A DNA stretch of 64,000 bases from SZUA-309 sp965215995 (GTDB lineage: Bacteria > Pseudomonadota > Gammaproteobacteria > Pseudomonadales > Azotimanducaceae), in NCBI GenBank assembly GCA_965215995.1, contig OZ244128.1, positions 2,790,001 through 2,854,000 on the forward strand, given 5' to 3'. Both the position numbers and the translations under genes were made by a program. Each line of letters starts with the position of its first letter. Position 1 is the stretch's first letter. Positions 1 to 8,706 of the stretch are shown piece by piece. A model generated the notes under the pieces. The model was not told the DNA's origin. It made no database searches and saw only the letters and a list, made by a program, of their open reading frames with translations.

Positions 1-46
1 GGAGAGTGTGTTTCTGTTTGTGTTGGGTTTCATGTTTTGCTGGTTC

Positions 47-1069
47 TCACGATGCGTTCAGCCCGTCCATACGGGCGATTCTGGCAATGAGCTCTTCCAC
101 CCGGGTGCTGTAGCCCCACTCGTTGTCGTACCAGCCAATGGCTTTGATCATCTTTTCTTCCAGCACCTGGGTGAGCAGGCTGTCGAAGATTACCGAGTGA
201 GGATTGCCAATGATGTCTCCGGAAACGATGGGATCCGTGCAGTAGGAGAGGATGCCCCGCAGATCACCTTCGGCCGCGGCCTGCATGGCGCCATTGACAG
301 CCTCGACGGAAGCAGGGCGCTCGACCTCCACCGTCAGATCCACCAGGCTGCCGTCCGGAACCGGCACCCGCATGGCCATGCCGTCGAGCTTGCCTTCGAG
401 TTCCGGCAGCACCTGACCGATGGCCCTGGCCGCACCGGTAGAGGTCGGCACGATATTGGTTGCGGCATTGCGCGAGCGGCGCAGATCTTTGTGTGGTGAG
501 TCGATCAGGCGCTGGTCGGAAGTGTAGGCGTGCACGGTGGTAAGGAGGCCGCGACGGATGCCGAAGGCTTCGTGCAGCACCTTGGCCATCGGTGCGGCAC
601 AGTTCGTGGTGCAGCTGGCGTTGCTGATGATCCGTGCATCGGGGGTAATCACATGGTCATTCACCCCGGCCACCAGGGTGGCGGCAAGCGGGTCCTTGCA
701 AGGTACTGTGAGGATCACCCTGCGGGCACCGGCGCTGAGGTGCTGCTCGAGCTCAACCAGGCGGCGGAACTGGCCGGAGCTCTCCACCACATAGTCGACA
801 TCGAGCGCCTGCCACGGCAGCTTGGCGGGATCCTTCTCCGCCAGCACCCGGAACGGGTCACCGTCGATCTCCATCTGATCGCCGTTGACCGAAACCTCGC
901 CCGGATAGGTGCCGTGAATGCTGTCGTAACGGAAGGCGTAGGCCAGGTCTTCAGCGCTGGCCAGATCGTTCACCGCCACCACGTCGTAGTGACCGCGCAG
1001 CTTGGCGATCCGGGTGATGGTGCGGCCGACCCGGCCGAAGCCGTTGATGGCGATGCGGGGCTTGCTCAT
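47..1069 (-). CDS. gap: Glyceraldehyde-3-phosphate dehydrogenase, type I
   Basis: Cytosolic glycolytic/gluconeogenic enzyme that oxidises glyceraldehyde 3-phosphate with NAD and phosphate. The 340-residue length matches the family. The N-terminal NAD-binding motif INGFGRVGR is at residues 8-16, the catalytic cysteine is C153 in SNASCTTN and the general base is H180 in TTVHAYT. The phosphate-binding PTSTGAA and the C-terminal WYDNEWGYS are present. ND at residues 34-35 favours NAD over NADP. Erythrose-4-phosphate dehydrogenase was considered, but the STGAA segment and the C-terminal half read as true GAPDH. The ATG has an AAGGAA ribosome-binding site. It lies 50 bases downstream of the DsbA-fold gene and may be cotranscribed with it. 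Confidence 0.95.
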   Translation of the reverse strand: MSKPRIAINGFGRVGRTITRIAKLRGHYDVVAVNDLASAEDLAYAFRYDSIHGTYPGEVSVNGDQMEIDGDPFRVLAEKDPAKLPWQALDVDYVVESSGQFRRLVELEQHLSAGARRVILTVPCKDPLAATLVAGVNDHVITPDARIISNASCTTNCAAPMAKVLHEAFGIRRGLLTTVHAYTSDQRLIDSPHKDLRRSRNAATNIVPTSTGAARAIGQVLPELEGKLDGMAMRVPVPDGSLVDLTVEVERPASVEAVNGAMQAAAEGDLRGILSYCTDPIVSGDIIGNPHSVIFDSLLTQVLEEKMIKAIGWYDNEWGYSTRVEELIARIARMDGLNAS

Positions 1070-1119
1070 GAAAGGCGTTCCTTATGGCAGCGTTGTCGAT
1101 CTGGAAGCTGGTCTGGAGT

Positions 1120-1791
1120 TCAGCACCAGCTGGCTTCCTGCTCCGGATGGTTGAGCAGCTCTTCCACATTGGCATGCAGGATCCGGTAGCCCAGGTTGCC
1201 GTAGAGGATCTGCCGGCCTTCGTTCATCACCCAGGACGGGCTGCCTTTGATGCCCTGAGCATCAGAGGCGCTGTAGTCCGAGAGCAGAGCTGCCATGGCG
1301 CGGCCACTGATCAGCGCTTCGTTCAGCTCGCCCGGATCCAGTTCCTCGGCGGCCGCGATCTCCATCAGCACCTGCAGCTGGCTGATGTCGCGGGCTTCGA
1401 CGAAGAACTCATGGCGGATGGCCGCAGCCAGGTGAATGCCTGCCGCGGGTGAACGGGTGATCTCCGTGGCTTTCAACACCAGGTGAGCGGTGGCCGAGGT
1501 AGTCGGTCGAACCTTACGCCATAGATCCGGATGCACCGGCGCGGTCTCGTAAGCAGAGGCAGAAGCCTGCACATGATCGGCGAATCCGTCGAAACCGCCG
1601 CGATCACCCCACTGCCGGGCCATCTTCTCTTCCGTATCGGCAAACACGTTCACGCAGTGGTGGGCCAGCTGTATCTGCTCCCCCCACTGAGTTTCCAGCT
1701 CTTCGATCCGACGTTGGGCGATCCAGGCCCAGACGCAGAGTATGTCGGTGTAGCAGTCGATGGTCAGGGCTTCAGGCGGTGACGCGCTCAT
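1120..1791 (-). CDS. DsbA-family thioredoxin-fold oxidoreductase/isomerase (FrnE or HCCA-isomerase-like)
   Basis: A 223-residue protein of the DsbA/2-hydroxychromene-2-carboxylate isomerase superfamily. The opening beta strand (LTIDCYTDILCVWAWI) and a C-terminal segment with a cis-Pro-type GSPSWVMN support the fold. Where FrnE-like proteins carry CPWC, this one has C19-V-W-A, so only one active-site thiol remains (C13 is earlier in the strand). That suggests glutathione-S-transferase-like or isomerase chemistry rather than disulfide exchange. No signal peptide is seen, so it is probably cytosolic. The frame extends upstream to 2085, but the ATG at 1791 has an AGAGG site and matches the family N terminus. 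It precedes gap on the same strand. Confidence 0.8.
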   Translation of the reverse strand: MSASPPEALTIDCYTDILCVWAWIAQRRIEELETQWGEQIQLAHHCVNVFADTEEKMARQWGDRGGFDGFADHVQASASAYETAPVHPDLWRKVRPTTSATAHLVLKATEITRSPAAGIHLAAAIRHEFFVEARDISQLQVLMEIAAAEELDPGELNEALISGRAMAALLSDYSASDAQGIKGSPSWVMNEGRQILYGNLGYRILHANVEELLNHPEQEASWC

Positions 1792-1874
1792 GATCCTCTG
1801 TCCTGATGCGTGAGAAGTGGATCGTAGCACCGCTTCGTGACCGGCCATACGGCGTCGCCCCCGTGGCTTCCGCG

Positions 1875-1880
1875 TATACT
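1875..1880 (+). promoter_or_regulatory. Possible -10 element TATACT
   Basis: TATACT lies in the gap between the divergent DsbA-fold and alpha/beta hydrolase genes, nine bases before a mini-ORF. No clear -35 box is seen at the right spacing, so this is only a weak candidate. Confidence 0.25.
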
Positions 1881-1888
1881 CGGGCGCC

Positions 1889-1927
1889 ATGAATACCGAA
1901 ACTGAACTGCATCGGGGGCAGCCGTGA
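1889..1927 (+). CDS. Possible 12-codon leader ORF overlapping the next start codon
   Basis: ATG at 1889 opens twelve codons (MNTETELHRGQP) and the TGA at 1925-1927 overlaps the GTG start of the hydrolase in a GTGA arrangement. This would allow translational coupling. It has no obvious ribosome-binding site of its own, and chance is a real alternative for so short a frame. Confidence 0.25.
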   Translation: MNTETELHRGQP

Positions 1928-3033
1928 TTTCCACCCTCATCGTCCTTGGTCTCATCATCCTGGCGTTCTGGGCAGTGGCCCGTTTCTACCTTTCCGGCGA
2001 GGACCTGTCCCGCTACGACGGCGGCGTAGCAAGGGCGATTGGTAGTGGTGCTGACGGTCAGCGGGAACCCAGCGTGGAGCATCACGATGCGGTTGCCCTG
2101 CTTGCCAGGATGGGTGAGCAGAACAGCGGCTCAGGCAACCGGCTCGAGCAGATGCGTGATGGCATGGATGCCATGGGCGAGAGCGCCGATCTCACGGGCA
2201 TCACCATCAAACCGGTGGACGTGGATGGGGTGCCCTGTGAGTGGGTGCTGGCGGAAGACGCGAACCCGGGTCGTCGGCTGCTCTATCTGCACGGTGGTGC
2301 CTTCACTGCCGGCAGTCCGAAGAGCCATCGGCCGATCACCACCAAGTACACACGCATGGCCGGCGTCAGCGTGCTGGCCGTGGACTATCGGCTGGTGCCG
2401 GAAAACAAGCGAATAGACTGCCTCACCGATTGCCAGACCGCCTATCGGTGGATACTGGACAACGGCCCGGACGGCGCTGGCGCTGCAGACGTGCTCTTTG
2501 TCTCCGGTGACTCGGCCGGCGGTAACCTGACGCTGGCCGTGATTGCCTGGGCCCGTGATGCTGGGCTGCGAGCTGCCGAGGGCGCTATCGCTCTGTCACC
2601 GGCGACGGACGCCGCATTCGCGAGCCCGAGCCTGATCAGCAACATCGCCACGGACCATATGCTGGGGCCGTTGTTCGGACGCATCACGAAGCTGCCGAAA
2701 TCGGTCGTTGCCTGGTTTGCCTGGCTAAGCAACCGCGTGCACCCCTGTGATCCGAGGATCTCGCCGCTGCGTGGCGATCTGGCCAACCTGCCGCCTACGC
2801 TGGTGCATGCCAGCGAGGCGGAAATGCTGCTGGACGATGCCCGCCGTTACGTGAACAAGGCGACGGCTGCTGGCTCAGAGGCTACGCTGGAAACCTGGCA
2901 TCACATGCTGCACGTCTGGCACATCTTCGAGCCCAGCCTGCCCGAAGCTCAGGAAGCATTCGACCATATTCATCGGTTCATGCAGCTGGTGGAAAACGGC
3001 ACCGCCTCAGGCCAACCGGCTTCGGCCAGCTGA
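1924..3033 (+). CDS. Membrane-anchored alpha/beta hydrolase of the hormone-sensitive-lipase family
   Basis: Probable carboxylesterase or lipase acting at the inner membrane. Residues 3-20 form one N-terminal membrane segment. The oxyanion-hole motif HGGAF is at residues 123-127, the nucleophile is S197 in GDSAGG, an acidic pair lies near 304-305, and histidines lie at about 327-333 (HMLHVWH). This is the layout of the Abhydrolase_3/HSL family. The natural substrate cannot be told. The start is GTG with a GGGGG site five bases ahead. Ten bases separate its stop from the DUF2868 gene, so it may head the same plus-strand transcript. Confidence 0.85.
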   Translation: MISTLIVLGLIILAFWAVARFYLSGEDLSRYDGGVARAIGSGADGQREPSVEHHDAVALLARMGEQNSGSGNRLEQMRDGMDAMGESADLTGITIKPVDVDGVPCEWVLAEDANPGRRLLYLHGGAFTAGSPKSHRPITTKYTRMAGVSVLAVDYRLVPENKRIDCLTDCQTAYRWILDNGPDGAGAADVLFVSGDSAGGNLTLAVIAWARDAGLRAAEGAIALSPATDAAFASPSLISNIATDHMLGPLFGRITKLPKSVVAWFAWLSNRVHPCDPRISPLRGDLANLPPTLVHASEAEMLLDDARRYVNKATAAGSEATLETWHHMLHVWHIFEPSLPEAQEAFDHIHRFMQLVENGTASGQPASAS

Positions 3034-3043
3034 AGCGGTTGCC

Positions 3044-4507
3044 GTGACCGATACGCTGCTGGCCCGTTCCGTGGACATTCTCCGCTGGCTGGAGGATGAC
3101 GCGGGCACCGGTTTCGATGAACGGCTGGCGCGGGATCGGCGCATCGGCAGCGCGCTGACGGCGAGAAGTGAGCTCGACATGGTGCTCGGCTGGTGGCAGC
3201 AGGTGGCAGCCCCGGAGGCGGCAAAGCCATCGGTGGGAGACAAGGTCGCCCTGCTGTCGCGCGTGGCAACCGTTACCCTGATCCTGATTGGCTTGCTCAT
3301 CGGACTAGGCCTGGGCGCCCTGGCGTTTGCCTACGATGGCCGCCATCCGGTCAATGTGCTCGCGTTGCTCGGTGTGCTGGTCGGTGTGCCATTCGTGCTG
3401 CTCATCGCCACGCTGCTGTACCTGCTACCTGGCCGGATACCCGGCTTCGGCGCGCTCCGCGACTCGGTGGCGGTGCTTAATCCTGGCCGCTGGGCGGGGG
3501 CCTGGCTCGACCGCTACGCCGGTATGAAGCTGTTCGCTGGATTCGGTGCTGCCGGTTCAGGCTTCGGACGTTGGCAGCTGCTCGTCTTTTCCCAGTGGTT
3601 TGCGCTCGGTTACTTTGCTGGCGTAGTGGCGGCGGGCTTGGTACTGGTAACGGTTTCTGACCTGGCATTCGGCTGGAGCAGCACGCTGAATCTGGATGCG
3701 GAGCGTGTGCACAGCGTTTTCGCCGGACTCGCACTTCCCTGGCAGGCCTGGCTGCCCGGCGCCGTTCCGGATCTGGCGCTGGTCGATGGCTCCCGCTACT
3801 ACCGTCTGGAAACCCAGCCAGTGACGGTTACGGAAGCGGCGGCGCTGGGTGCCTGGTGGCCTTTCGTGCTCATGACCATTCTGGTCTGGGGCCTGGTGCC
3901 CCGAATCCTGCTGCTCCTGTTGGGCGTCTGGCGGCGTCACCTGGCCCTTCGAGGCCTGCTTCGTCGAAATCCGGAGGTGCTGGCCTTGCTGGATCGACTC
4001 ACCCCCCCACACGTAGATTTTGGCCCGCAGTCGCACGAAGTAGCGCGCGCCCAAAGCGATGCAAGGGCTACTGCGCCACCCATTGGCGCTGACGAAGGAA
4101 CGGGCGTGCTGATCTGGAACGGGGCGCTCGGCGAGAGCGGCGCGCGGCGCTGGTTGGCACGGCAGATGGGCACGCCGGGTGGCGCATTGCTTGGCGTTGA
4201 CGCGCGTAACAGCGCCAATGGTGGGGATGCGGAGCTGACTGAGTTCTTCGCTGGGCCTCCGCTGAGCAAGCTTGTCATTTTCAGCAAAGGCTGGGAGCCG
4301 CCGCTGCTCGAGTTCTCGGACCTGCTCCAGTCGTTGCGCGAGCGTCTGGGTGAGGTGACCACCTTCATCGTGGTGCCGATCAACACCCGGGGCGACGGCA
4401 TCGAGTCAGCCGACCGGGAAATCTGGGCTGAGTTTCTCGGCCGGCAGGGCGATCCGCGCCTCTACGTGATGGACGCGGTCGATTCCGTTCAGGCGACCGG
4501 CGAATGA
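3044..4507 (+). CDS. DUF2868 domain membrane protein
   Basis: A 487-residue protein with several hydrophobic segments (about 75-95, 100-125, 180-205 and 270-300) and a soluble C-terminal part that reads like a nucleotide-binding fold (GVLIWNGALGESGARRWL). It matches the DUF2868 family, which in many gammaproteobacteria lies just upstream of a DUF3482 GTPase. Its function is not known. The stop overlaps the start of the GTPase gene by four bases (ATGA), so the two are almost certainly translated together. The start is GTG, ten bases after the hydrolase stop. Confidence 0.8.
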   Translation: MTDTLLARSVDILRWLEDDAGTGFDERLARDRRIGSALTARSELDMVLGWWQQVAAPEAAKPSVGDKVALLSRVATVTLILIGLLIGLGLGALAFAYDGRHPVNVLALLGVLVGVPFVLLIATLLYLLPGRIPGFGALRDSVAVLNPGRWAGAWLDRYAGMKLFAGFGAAGSGFGRWQLLVFSQWFALGYFAGVVAAGLVLVTVSDLAFGWSSTLNLDAERVHSVFAGLALPWQAWLPGAVPDLALVDGSRYYRLETQPVTVTEAAALGAWWPFVLMTILVWGLVPRILLLLLGVWRRHLALRGLLRRNPEVLALLDRLTPPHVDFGPQSHEVARAQSDARATAPPIGADEGTGVLIWNGALGESGARRWLARQMGTPGGALLGVDARNSANGGDAELTEFFAGPPLSKLVIFSKGWEPPLLEFSDLLQSLRERLGEVTTFIVVPINTRGDGIESADREIWAEFLGRQGDPRLYVMDAVDSVQATGE

Positions 4508-5934
4508 TTCCGACCTTTGCCGTGGTCGGCCACCCCAACAAGGGGAAAAGCTCTATCGTCGCTACGCTCGCCGAGGATGATCGGCTGGCTATCAGCCCGA
4601 CCCCCGGCACCACGCGCCGGGCCATGCCGCACAGCTTCTCGATTGACGGTCAGCCTCAGTACGTGCTGATCGACACGCCGGGGTTCCAGCGGGCTGCGGC
4701 GGTCCTGGAGTGGCTCGAGGCTCGAGCCACCACGGCCAGCGCCCGCCCGGCCCTGGTCGCGCAGTTCCTCGATGAGCACGCCGAGGATCCCAGATTCCAT
4801 GACGAGTGCGAGCTGCTCCGCCCCATTCTCGAGGGGGCTGGGATCCTCTATGTGGTGGACGGATCCAAACCCTACGGCGCCGAGTACGAACTGGAGATGC
4901 AGATCCTGCAATGGACGGGTCGACCGCGCATGGCGCTGATCAACCTGATCGGCGAGGAAGATCACCAGGCGGAGTGGCGCCAGGCGCTCGATCAGTATTT
5001 CTCCCTGGTCCGGGTGTTTGATGCCGTGGCGGCTGACTTCGAGACTCGGGTGAGTCTGCTCGAGGTGTTTGGCGAGCTGGATCCGGACTGGCGTCAACCA
5101 TTGGACCGGGCTGTTCGGGCGCTTGTCGAAGAACGGGAGGCGCGACGGCGACGAAGTGCTGCTGAAATCGCACGGCAACTGCTGGACTCGGCCAACCTGT
5201 ACGAGGAGGCGCGAGTGCGTCCTGGCGACACCGTGCAGGAGGTGCGTGAAACGCTCACGGAGGGACTGAAGAAGAAGCTGCGCCGGCGTGAATCGCGCTG
5301 CCGGGAGGTGGTACAGGGAATCTACCGGCACCAGTCACTGGCCCGGGAGGAACCAGGCGCCGTGCTGCTCGATACGGATCTGTTCACTGATTCCGGCTGG
5401 CGGTTGTTCGGCCTGTCCCGGGAACGGTTGGCATTTTCCGGTGCCATCACCGGCGCCCTGGCCGGAGGCGGGATCGATGTGCTGCTCGGTGGTGCCTCAT
5501 TGGCGCTGGGTGCCGGCATCGGCGCGGTGATCGGTGGGGCAGGGGCCTGGTTCGGCGGCGGTGAGCTGGCAAAAGTGAAAGTGCTGGGGGAGACCCTGGG
5601 TGGCCAGGTGGTACAGGTGGGCCCTGTAAAGGCGCCGAACTTTCCGTGGGTGTTGCTGGGTAGAGCCTGGTTGCATCATCAGCTGGTGGCGGAACGAAAT
5701 CACGCCTACCGGGCCGTCATCAGTCTTGCCGTGCAGGACGACGAGAACCTGATGGACGCGCTGCCGGATGACCTGGCAAGGGACCTCGCCCGATCCTTTG
5801 CCAGGCTCAGAAACCGCGGCGAGGACCCGGATTTTGCAGGGGCCCTAGCTGATCAGATCAATCGGGTTCTGTCACAGAGCCTGACCGAGTCTACAGGCAG
5901 TGCACCGCGGCGCGGCATCAACGCCCAACTGTGA
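4504..5934 (+). CDS. GTPase with DUF3482 C-terminal domain
   Basis: A 476-residue Era/Der-type GTPase. The P-loop is GHPNKGKSS at residues 9-17, switch I threonines are at 36-37 (PGTTRR), and DTPGF at 57-61 is G3. The usual G4 motif NKxD is not present where expected; the strand there reads MALINLIGEED, so base recognition must differ. The C-terminal half has a glycine/alanine-rich hairpin (about 318-352) that could insert into or lie on the membrane, as in DUF3482 proteins. It overlaps the DUF2868 gene by ATGA and the next small gene by GTGA. Confidence 0.85.
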   Translation: MIPTFAVVGHPNKGKSSIVATLAEDDRLAISPTPGTTRRAMPHSFSIDGQPQYVLIDTPGFQRAAAVLEWLEARATTASARPALVAQFLDEHAEDPRFHDECELLRPILEGAGILYVVDGSKPYGAEYELEMQILQWTGRPRMALINLIGEEDHQAEWRQALDQYFSLVRVFDAVAADFETRVSLLEVFGELDPDWRQPLDRAVRALVEEREARRRRSAAEIARQLLDSANLYEEARVRPGDTVQEVRETLTEGLKKKLRRRESRCREVVQGIYRHQSLAREEPGAVLLDTDLFTDSGWRLFGLSRERLAFSGAITGALAGGGIDVLLGGASLALGAGIGAVIGGAGAWFGGGELAKVKVLGETLGGQVVQVGPVKAPNFPWVLLGRAWLHHQLVAERNHAYRAVISLAVQDDENLMDALPDDLARDLARSFARLRNRGEDPDFAGALADQINRVLSQSLTESTGSAPRRGINAQL

Positions 5935-6269
5935 ACCAGGCCGCGGACGCCGTCGTCAGGCAGCGGCAAGCTCAAGCCATGGACCGCACACTATCCATCA
6001 TGCTGTTCGGCATCGCCATCCTCTCCATTGGTGGCGCTGCGCTGCTGTTGCTCAACGATTTCATTGAGTACCTGCAGATCGGCCGGTGGCGGATCGACTC
6101 GCTGCTCGATGCAGGCTACGACCTGAATCTGCTCAGGTCCCGCTGGTTTCTCGCCAGCGATGTCGGTGCGCTGATTCGAGATGGACTGCGCCAGACACCC
6201 GCTTTCGTTGCCCTTCTTGTTGTCGGCCCCCTGGCCTGGTGGTTGAGCAATCGACTCGGCAGCCGTTGA
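5931..6269 (+). CDS. Small two-helix membrane protein
   Basis: A 112-residue protein with hydrophobic segments at about residues 22-44 and 90-106. I do not recognise the family. The GTG start overlaps the GTPase stop (GTGA), so it is the third gene of the DUF2868-DUF3482 unit and probably works with them at the inner membrane. Confidence 0.7.
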   Translation: MNQAADAVVRQRQAQAMDRTLSIMLFGIAILSIGGAALLLLNDFIEYLQIGRWRIDSLLDAGYDLNLLRSRWFLASDVGALIRDGLRQTPAFVALLVVGPLAWWLSNRLGSR

Positions 6270-6295
6270 ATCACATCTGTCTTTCAGCCAGATGC

Positions 6296-6324
6296 TTGAT
6301 TAGATTAACGGCTCACGTTGCATA
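6296..6324 (+). promoter_or_regulatory. Possible promoter for the FAD oxidoreductase gene
   Basis: TTGATT followed 17 bases later by TGCATA lies about 45 bases before the ribosome-binding site of the next gene. The -10 match is poor, so confidence is low. Confidence 0.25.
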
Positions 6325-6371
6325 CAACTGAGCTGTCTCTGCCTGGGCCCGGCTCAATCTAAGGAGTGGTG

Positions 6372-7949
6372 TTGACCTACGACGTCGCCGTCATTGGTGC
6401 CGGTCACAACGGTCTGGTGTGCGCCTGCTATCTGGCCGATGCGGGGCTGAAGGTGATCGTGTTGGAACGGCGATCGGTGGTCGGCGGTGCGGCGGTGACG
6501 GAGGAATTTCACCCCGGGTTCAGGAACTCCGTCGCCAGCTACACGGTCAGCCTGCTGCACCCGCGGATCATCTCGGAGCTGAACCTTGCTCAGCATGGGT
6601 TGGAGATCGTGCTCCGCCCTTACGCCAATTTCCTGCCGCTTACCGATGGCAATTGGCTGCGCACGGGTGCGAACCTGGCCGAGACACAGGCTCAGTTCCG
6701 GCGCTTCTCCGAGCGGGATGCGCAACGCCTGCCTGCTTACTACGACATGCTGGAACAGGGTGCGCGCCTGCTTCGCGACCTGATGCTGGAAACGCCGCCG
6801 AATGCGGGCGGCGGCGTCAGGGATCTGCTGGCCGCGTTGAAGCTCGGCAACCGCTTCCGCAAGCAGTCTCAGGAAGCGCATCGGGACCTGCTGGATCTGT
6901 TCACCAAGAGTGCCGGTGAGATTCTCGACGACTGGTTTGTGTCTGAGCCGGTGAAGGCGGTGTTCGGCTTCGACGCCATCGTCGGCAATTATGCATCTCC
7001 CTACTCGCCCGGTTCTGCGTATGTGCTGCTGCACCACGTGGTCGGCGAAGCGAACGGTCAGCCCGGTCAGTGGGGACATGCGATTGGCGGCATGGGCGCC
7101 ATCACCCAGGCCATGCGGGCGGAAGCAGAAACACGGGGCGTGGCGATCCGAACCGATGCCCCGGTTGCCGACGTAGTGCTAAATGGCAACAGGGTCTCAG
7201 GTGTGGCGCTCGGCGATGGCGAGGTGATTGGGGCGGATGCAGTGGCTGCCAACGTCAATCCGAAACTGCTGTTCGAACAGTTGGTAAAACCGGCTGCTCA
7301 GCCGGCAGATTTCAGGGATCGCATTCGACGCTACCGGAACGGCTCCGGATCCTTCCGGATCAATGTGGCGCTGGCCGAGCTGCCGAAATTTGCCGCGGCC
7401 CCGGACGACGACCCGGACGGCGGAGTTCGCTCCGGCATCATCATGGCCCCATCCCTTAAGTACATGGAGCAGGCTTACTTCGACGCGCGGCAGTTCGGCT
7501 ATGCCAGGAAGCCGGTTGTGGAAATGCTCATCCCGAGCACGGTGGATGACAGCCTGGCACCGGCGGGTGCCCATGTTGCCAGCCTGTTCTGCCAGCAGTT
7601 TGCGCCCGCGCCGAACGGGGGATGGGAGAAGCTCAAACCCCGGGCCGTGGAAGCGATCTTTGCGACGGTCAACGAGTTCGCACCGAACTTCCGGGACGCG
7701 CTGCTCGGCTTCAAAGCCTGGTCGCCGCTGGATCTGGAGCGGGAGTTCGGTCTGGTGGGCGGAGACATTTTCCATGGCGCCATGGGTCTGGATCAGCTGT
7801 TCTCTGCCCGCCCCGTTCTCGGTCATGGTAACTACCGTACCCCCGTTCCGGGTCTCTACCTGTGCGGCTCAGGAACGCATCCGGGGGGAGGCGTGACCGG
7901 GGCCCCCGGCTTCAACGCGGCCAGAGAGATGATCAGAGACCTGGTTTGA
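6372..7949 (+). CDS. FAD-dependent oxidoreductase of the phytoene desaturase/PYROXD2 type
   Basis: A flavoprotein of about 525 residues. The dinucleotide-binding motif VIGAGHNGLVCACYLADAG is at the N terminus, followed by the acidic end of strand 2 (VLERR) and a GG motif (VVGGAAVTEE). The C terminus carries the family FAD motif GLYLCGSGTHPGGGVTGAPG. These features match the NAD(P)/FAD-dependent oxidoreductases related to carotenoid desaturases and animal PYROXD2. No carotenoid genes are nearby, so a pigment role is not supported. AAGGAG at 6361-6366 is best spaced for the TTG at 6372; GTG codons at 6366 and 6369 are in frame but too close. Confidence 0.85.
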   Translation: MTYDVAVIGAGHNGLVCACYLADAGLKVIVLERRSVVGGAAVTEEFHPGFRNSVASYTVSLLHPRIISELNLAQHGLEIVLRPYANFLPLTDGNWLRTGANLAETQAQFRRFSERDAQRLPAYYDMLEQGARLLRDLMLETPPNAGGGVRDLLAALKLGNRFRKQSQEAHRDLLDLFTKSAGEILDDWFVSEPVKAVFGFDAIVGNYASPYSPGSAYVLLHHVVGEANGQPGQWGHAIGGMGAITQAMRAEAETRGVAIRTDAPVADVVLNGNRVSGVALGDGEVIGADAVAANVNPKLLFEQLVKPAAQPADFRDRIRRYRNGSGSFRINVALAELPKFAAAPDDDPDGGVRSGIIMAPSLKYMEQAYFDARQFGYARKPVVEMLIPSTVDDSLAPAGAHVASLFCQQFAPAPNGGWEKLKPRAVEAIFATVNEFAPNFRDALLGFKAWSPLDLEREFGLVGGDIFHGAMGLDQLFSARPVLGHGNYRTPVPGLYLCGSGTHPGGGVTGAPGFNAAREMIRDLV

Positions 7950-7961
7950 GCCGCAGAACGC

Positions 7962-8705
7962 TCAGTGCAGCTTGACGAGTTGCTGCCAGAACACCCGCTC
8001 GCCATTCAGGTTGCTGCCGATGGTAAGCGGATCGAAGCTACCGCCGGTATAGGCGGCGGACAGCTCGAAGGGGGATTGCTGCAGCAGCGCCCTCCAGCTG
8101 GCGTAGTCCCACACCTTCATCTCGTAGTCATCTTCGATCACCCGGCCATCCGGGAAGACGAAGCGGGATACGTGGGTTTCCGTTCCATCGTGGTAGCCGG
8201 TGCAGGCCCACTGTGAGGTCAGGGTCTCTCCCAGGTACTCGAACTCCCATTCTTCACTGGCGCCGATGTGTGCGGGTGCCTTCAGATCGAGCTGAATCCA
8301 GTAACTGGCGCCCTCGTAGAGGTTGCGGGACATGGTGTTCAGATGAGCGAGCATTTCCGCTTCGGACTGCAGGTGGGCGAGGGAGTTGATCGGGCAGACG
8401 GCCAGGTCGCAGGCCTGGTCCAGATCGAAATCGCAGACGTCCGCCTGAATCCAGGTGCCTTGATGGCCGAGCTTCTCGTAGTGGGCCTGGGCCAGCGCCA
8501 GCATCTCGGCGGAGGCGTCGACACCCACCGTGTCGAAGCCTTCTTCCTTGAAGCCGCGCAGGAGGCGACCGCTGCCGCACATGGGTTCGAGCACACGGCC
8601 TTCAGCCAGGCCGGACAGGCCGGATATGGCGCCCACCTCGCCGGTTACTTCCCAGTCGAATGCCGCATCGTAGAGCGCGGCGAAGGTGGTGTAGATCTCG
8701 GTCAT
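7962..8705 (-). CDS. Class I SAM-dependent methyltransferase
   Basis: A 247-residue Rossmann-type methyltransferase. The SAM-binding loop is VLEPMCGSGRLLRGF (E-x-x-x-G-x-G), followed by the acidic strand end VGVDAS and a motif II-like DLAVCPINSLAHL. The substrate is not evident. It starts one base after the stop of the sorbosone-dehydrogenase-like gene and is the last gene of a minus-strand run. Its 3' end faces the FAD oxidoreductase gene with only 12 bases between and no terminator hairpin visible. Confidence 0.85.
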   Translation of the reverse strand: MTEIYTTFAALYDAAFDWEVTGEVGAISGLSGLAEGRVLEPMCGSGRLLRGFKEEGFDTVGVDASAEMLALAQAHYEKLGHQGTWIQADVCDFDLDQACDLAVCPINSLAHLQSEAEMLAHLNTMSRNLYEGASYWIQLDLKAPAHIGASEEWEFEYLGETLTSQWACTGYHDGTETHVSRFVFPDGRVIEDDYEMKVWDYASWRALLQQSPFELSAAYTGGSFDPLTIGSNLNGERVFWQQLVKLH

Positions 8706-8706
8706 G

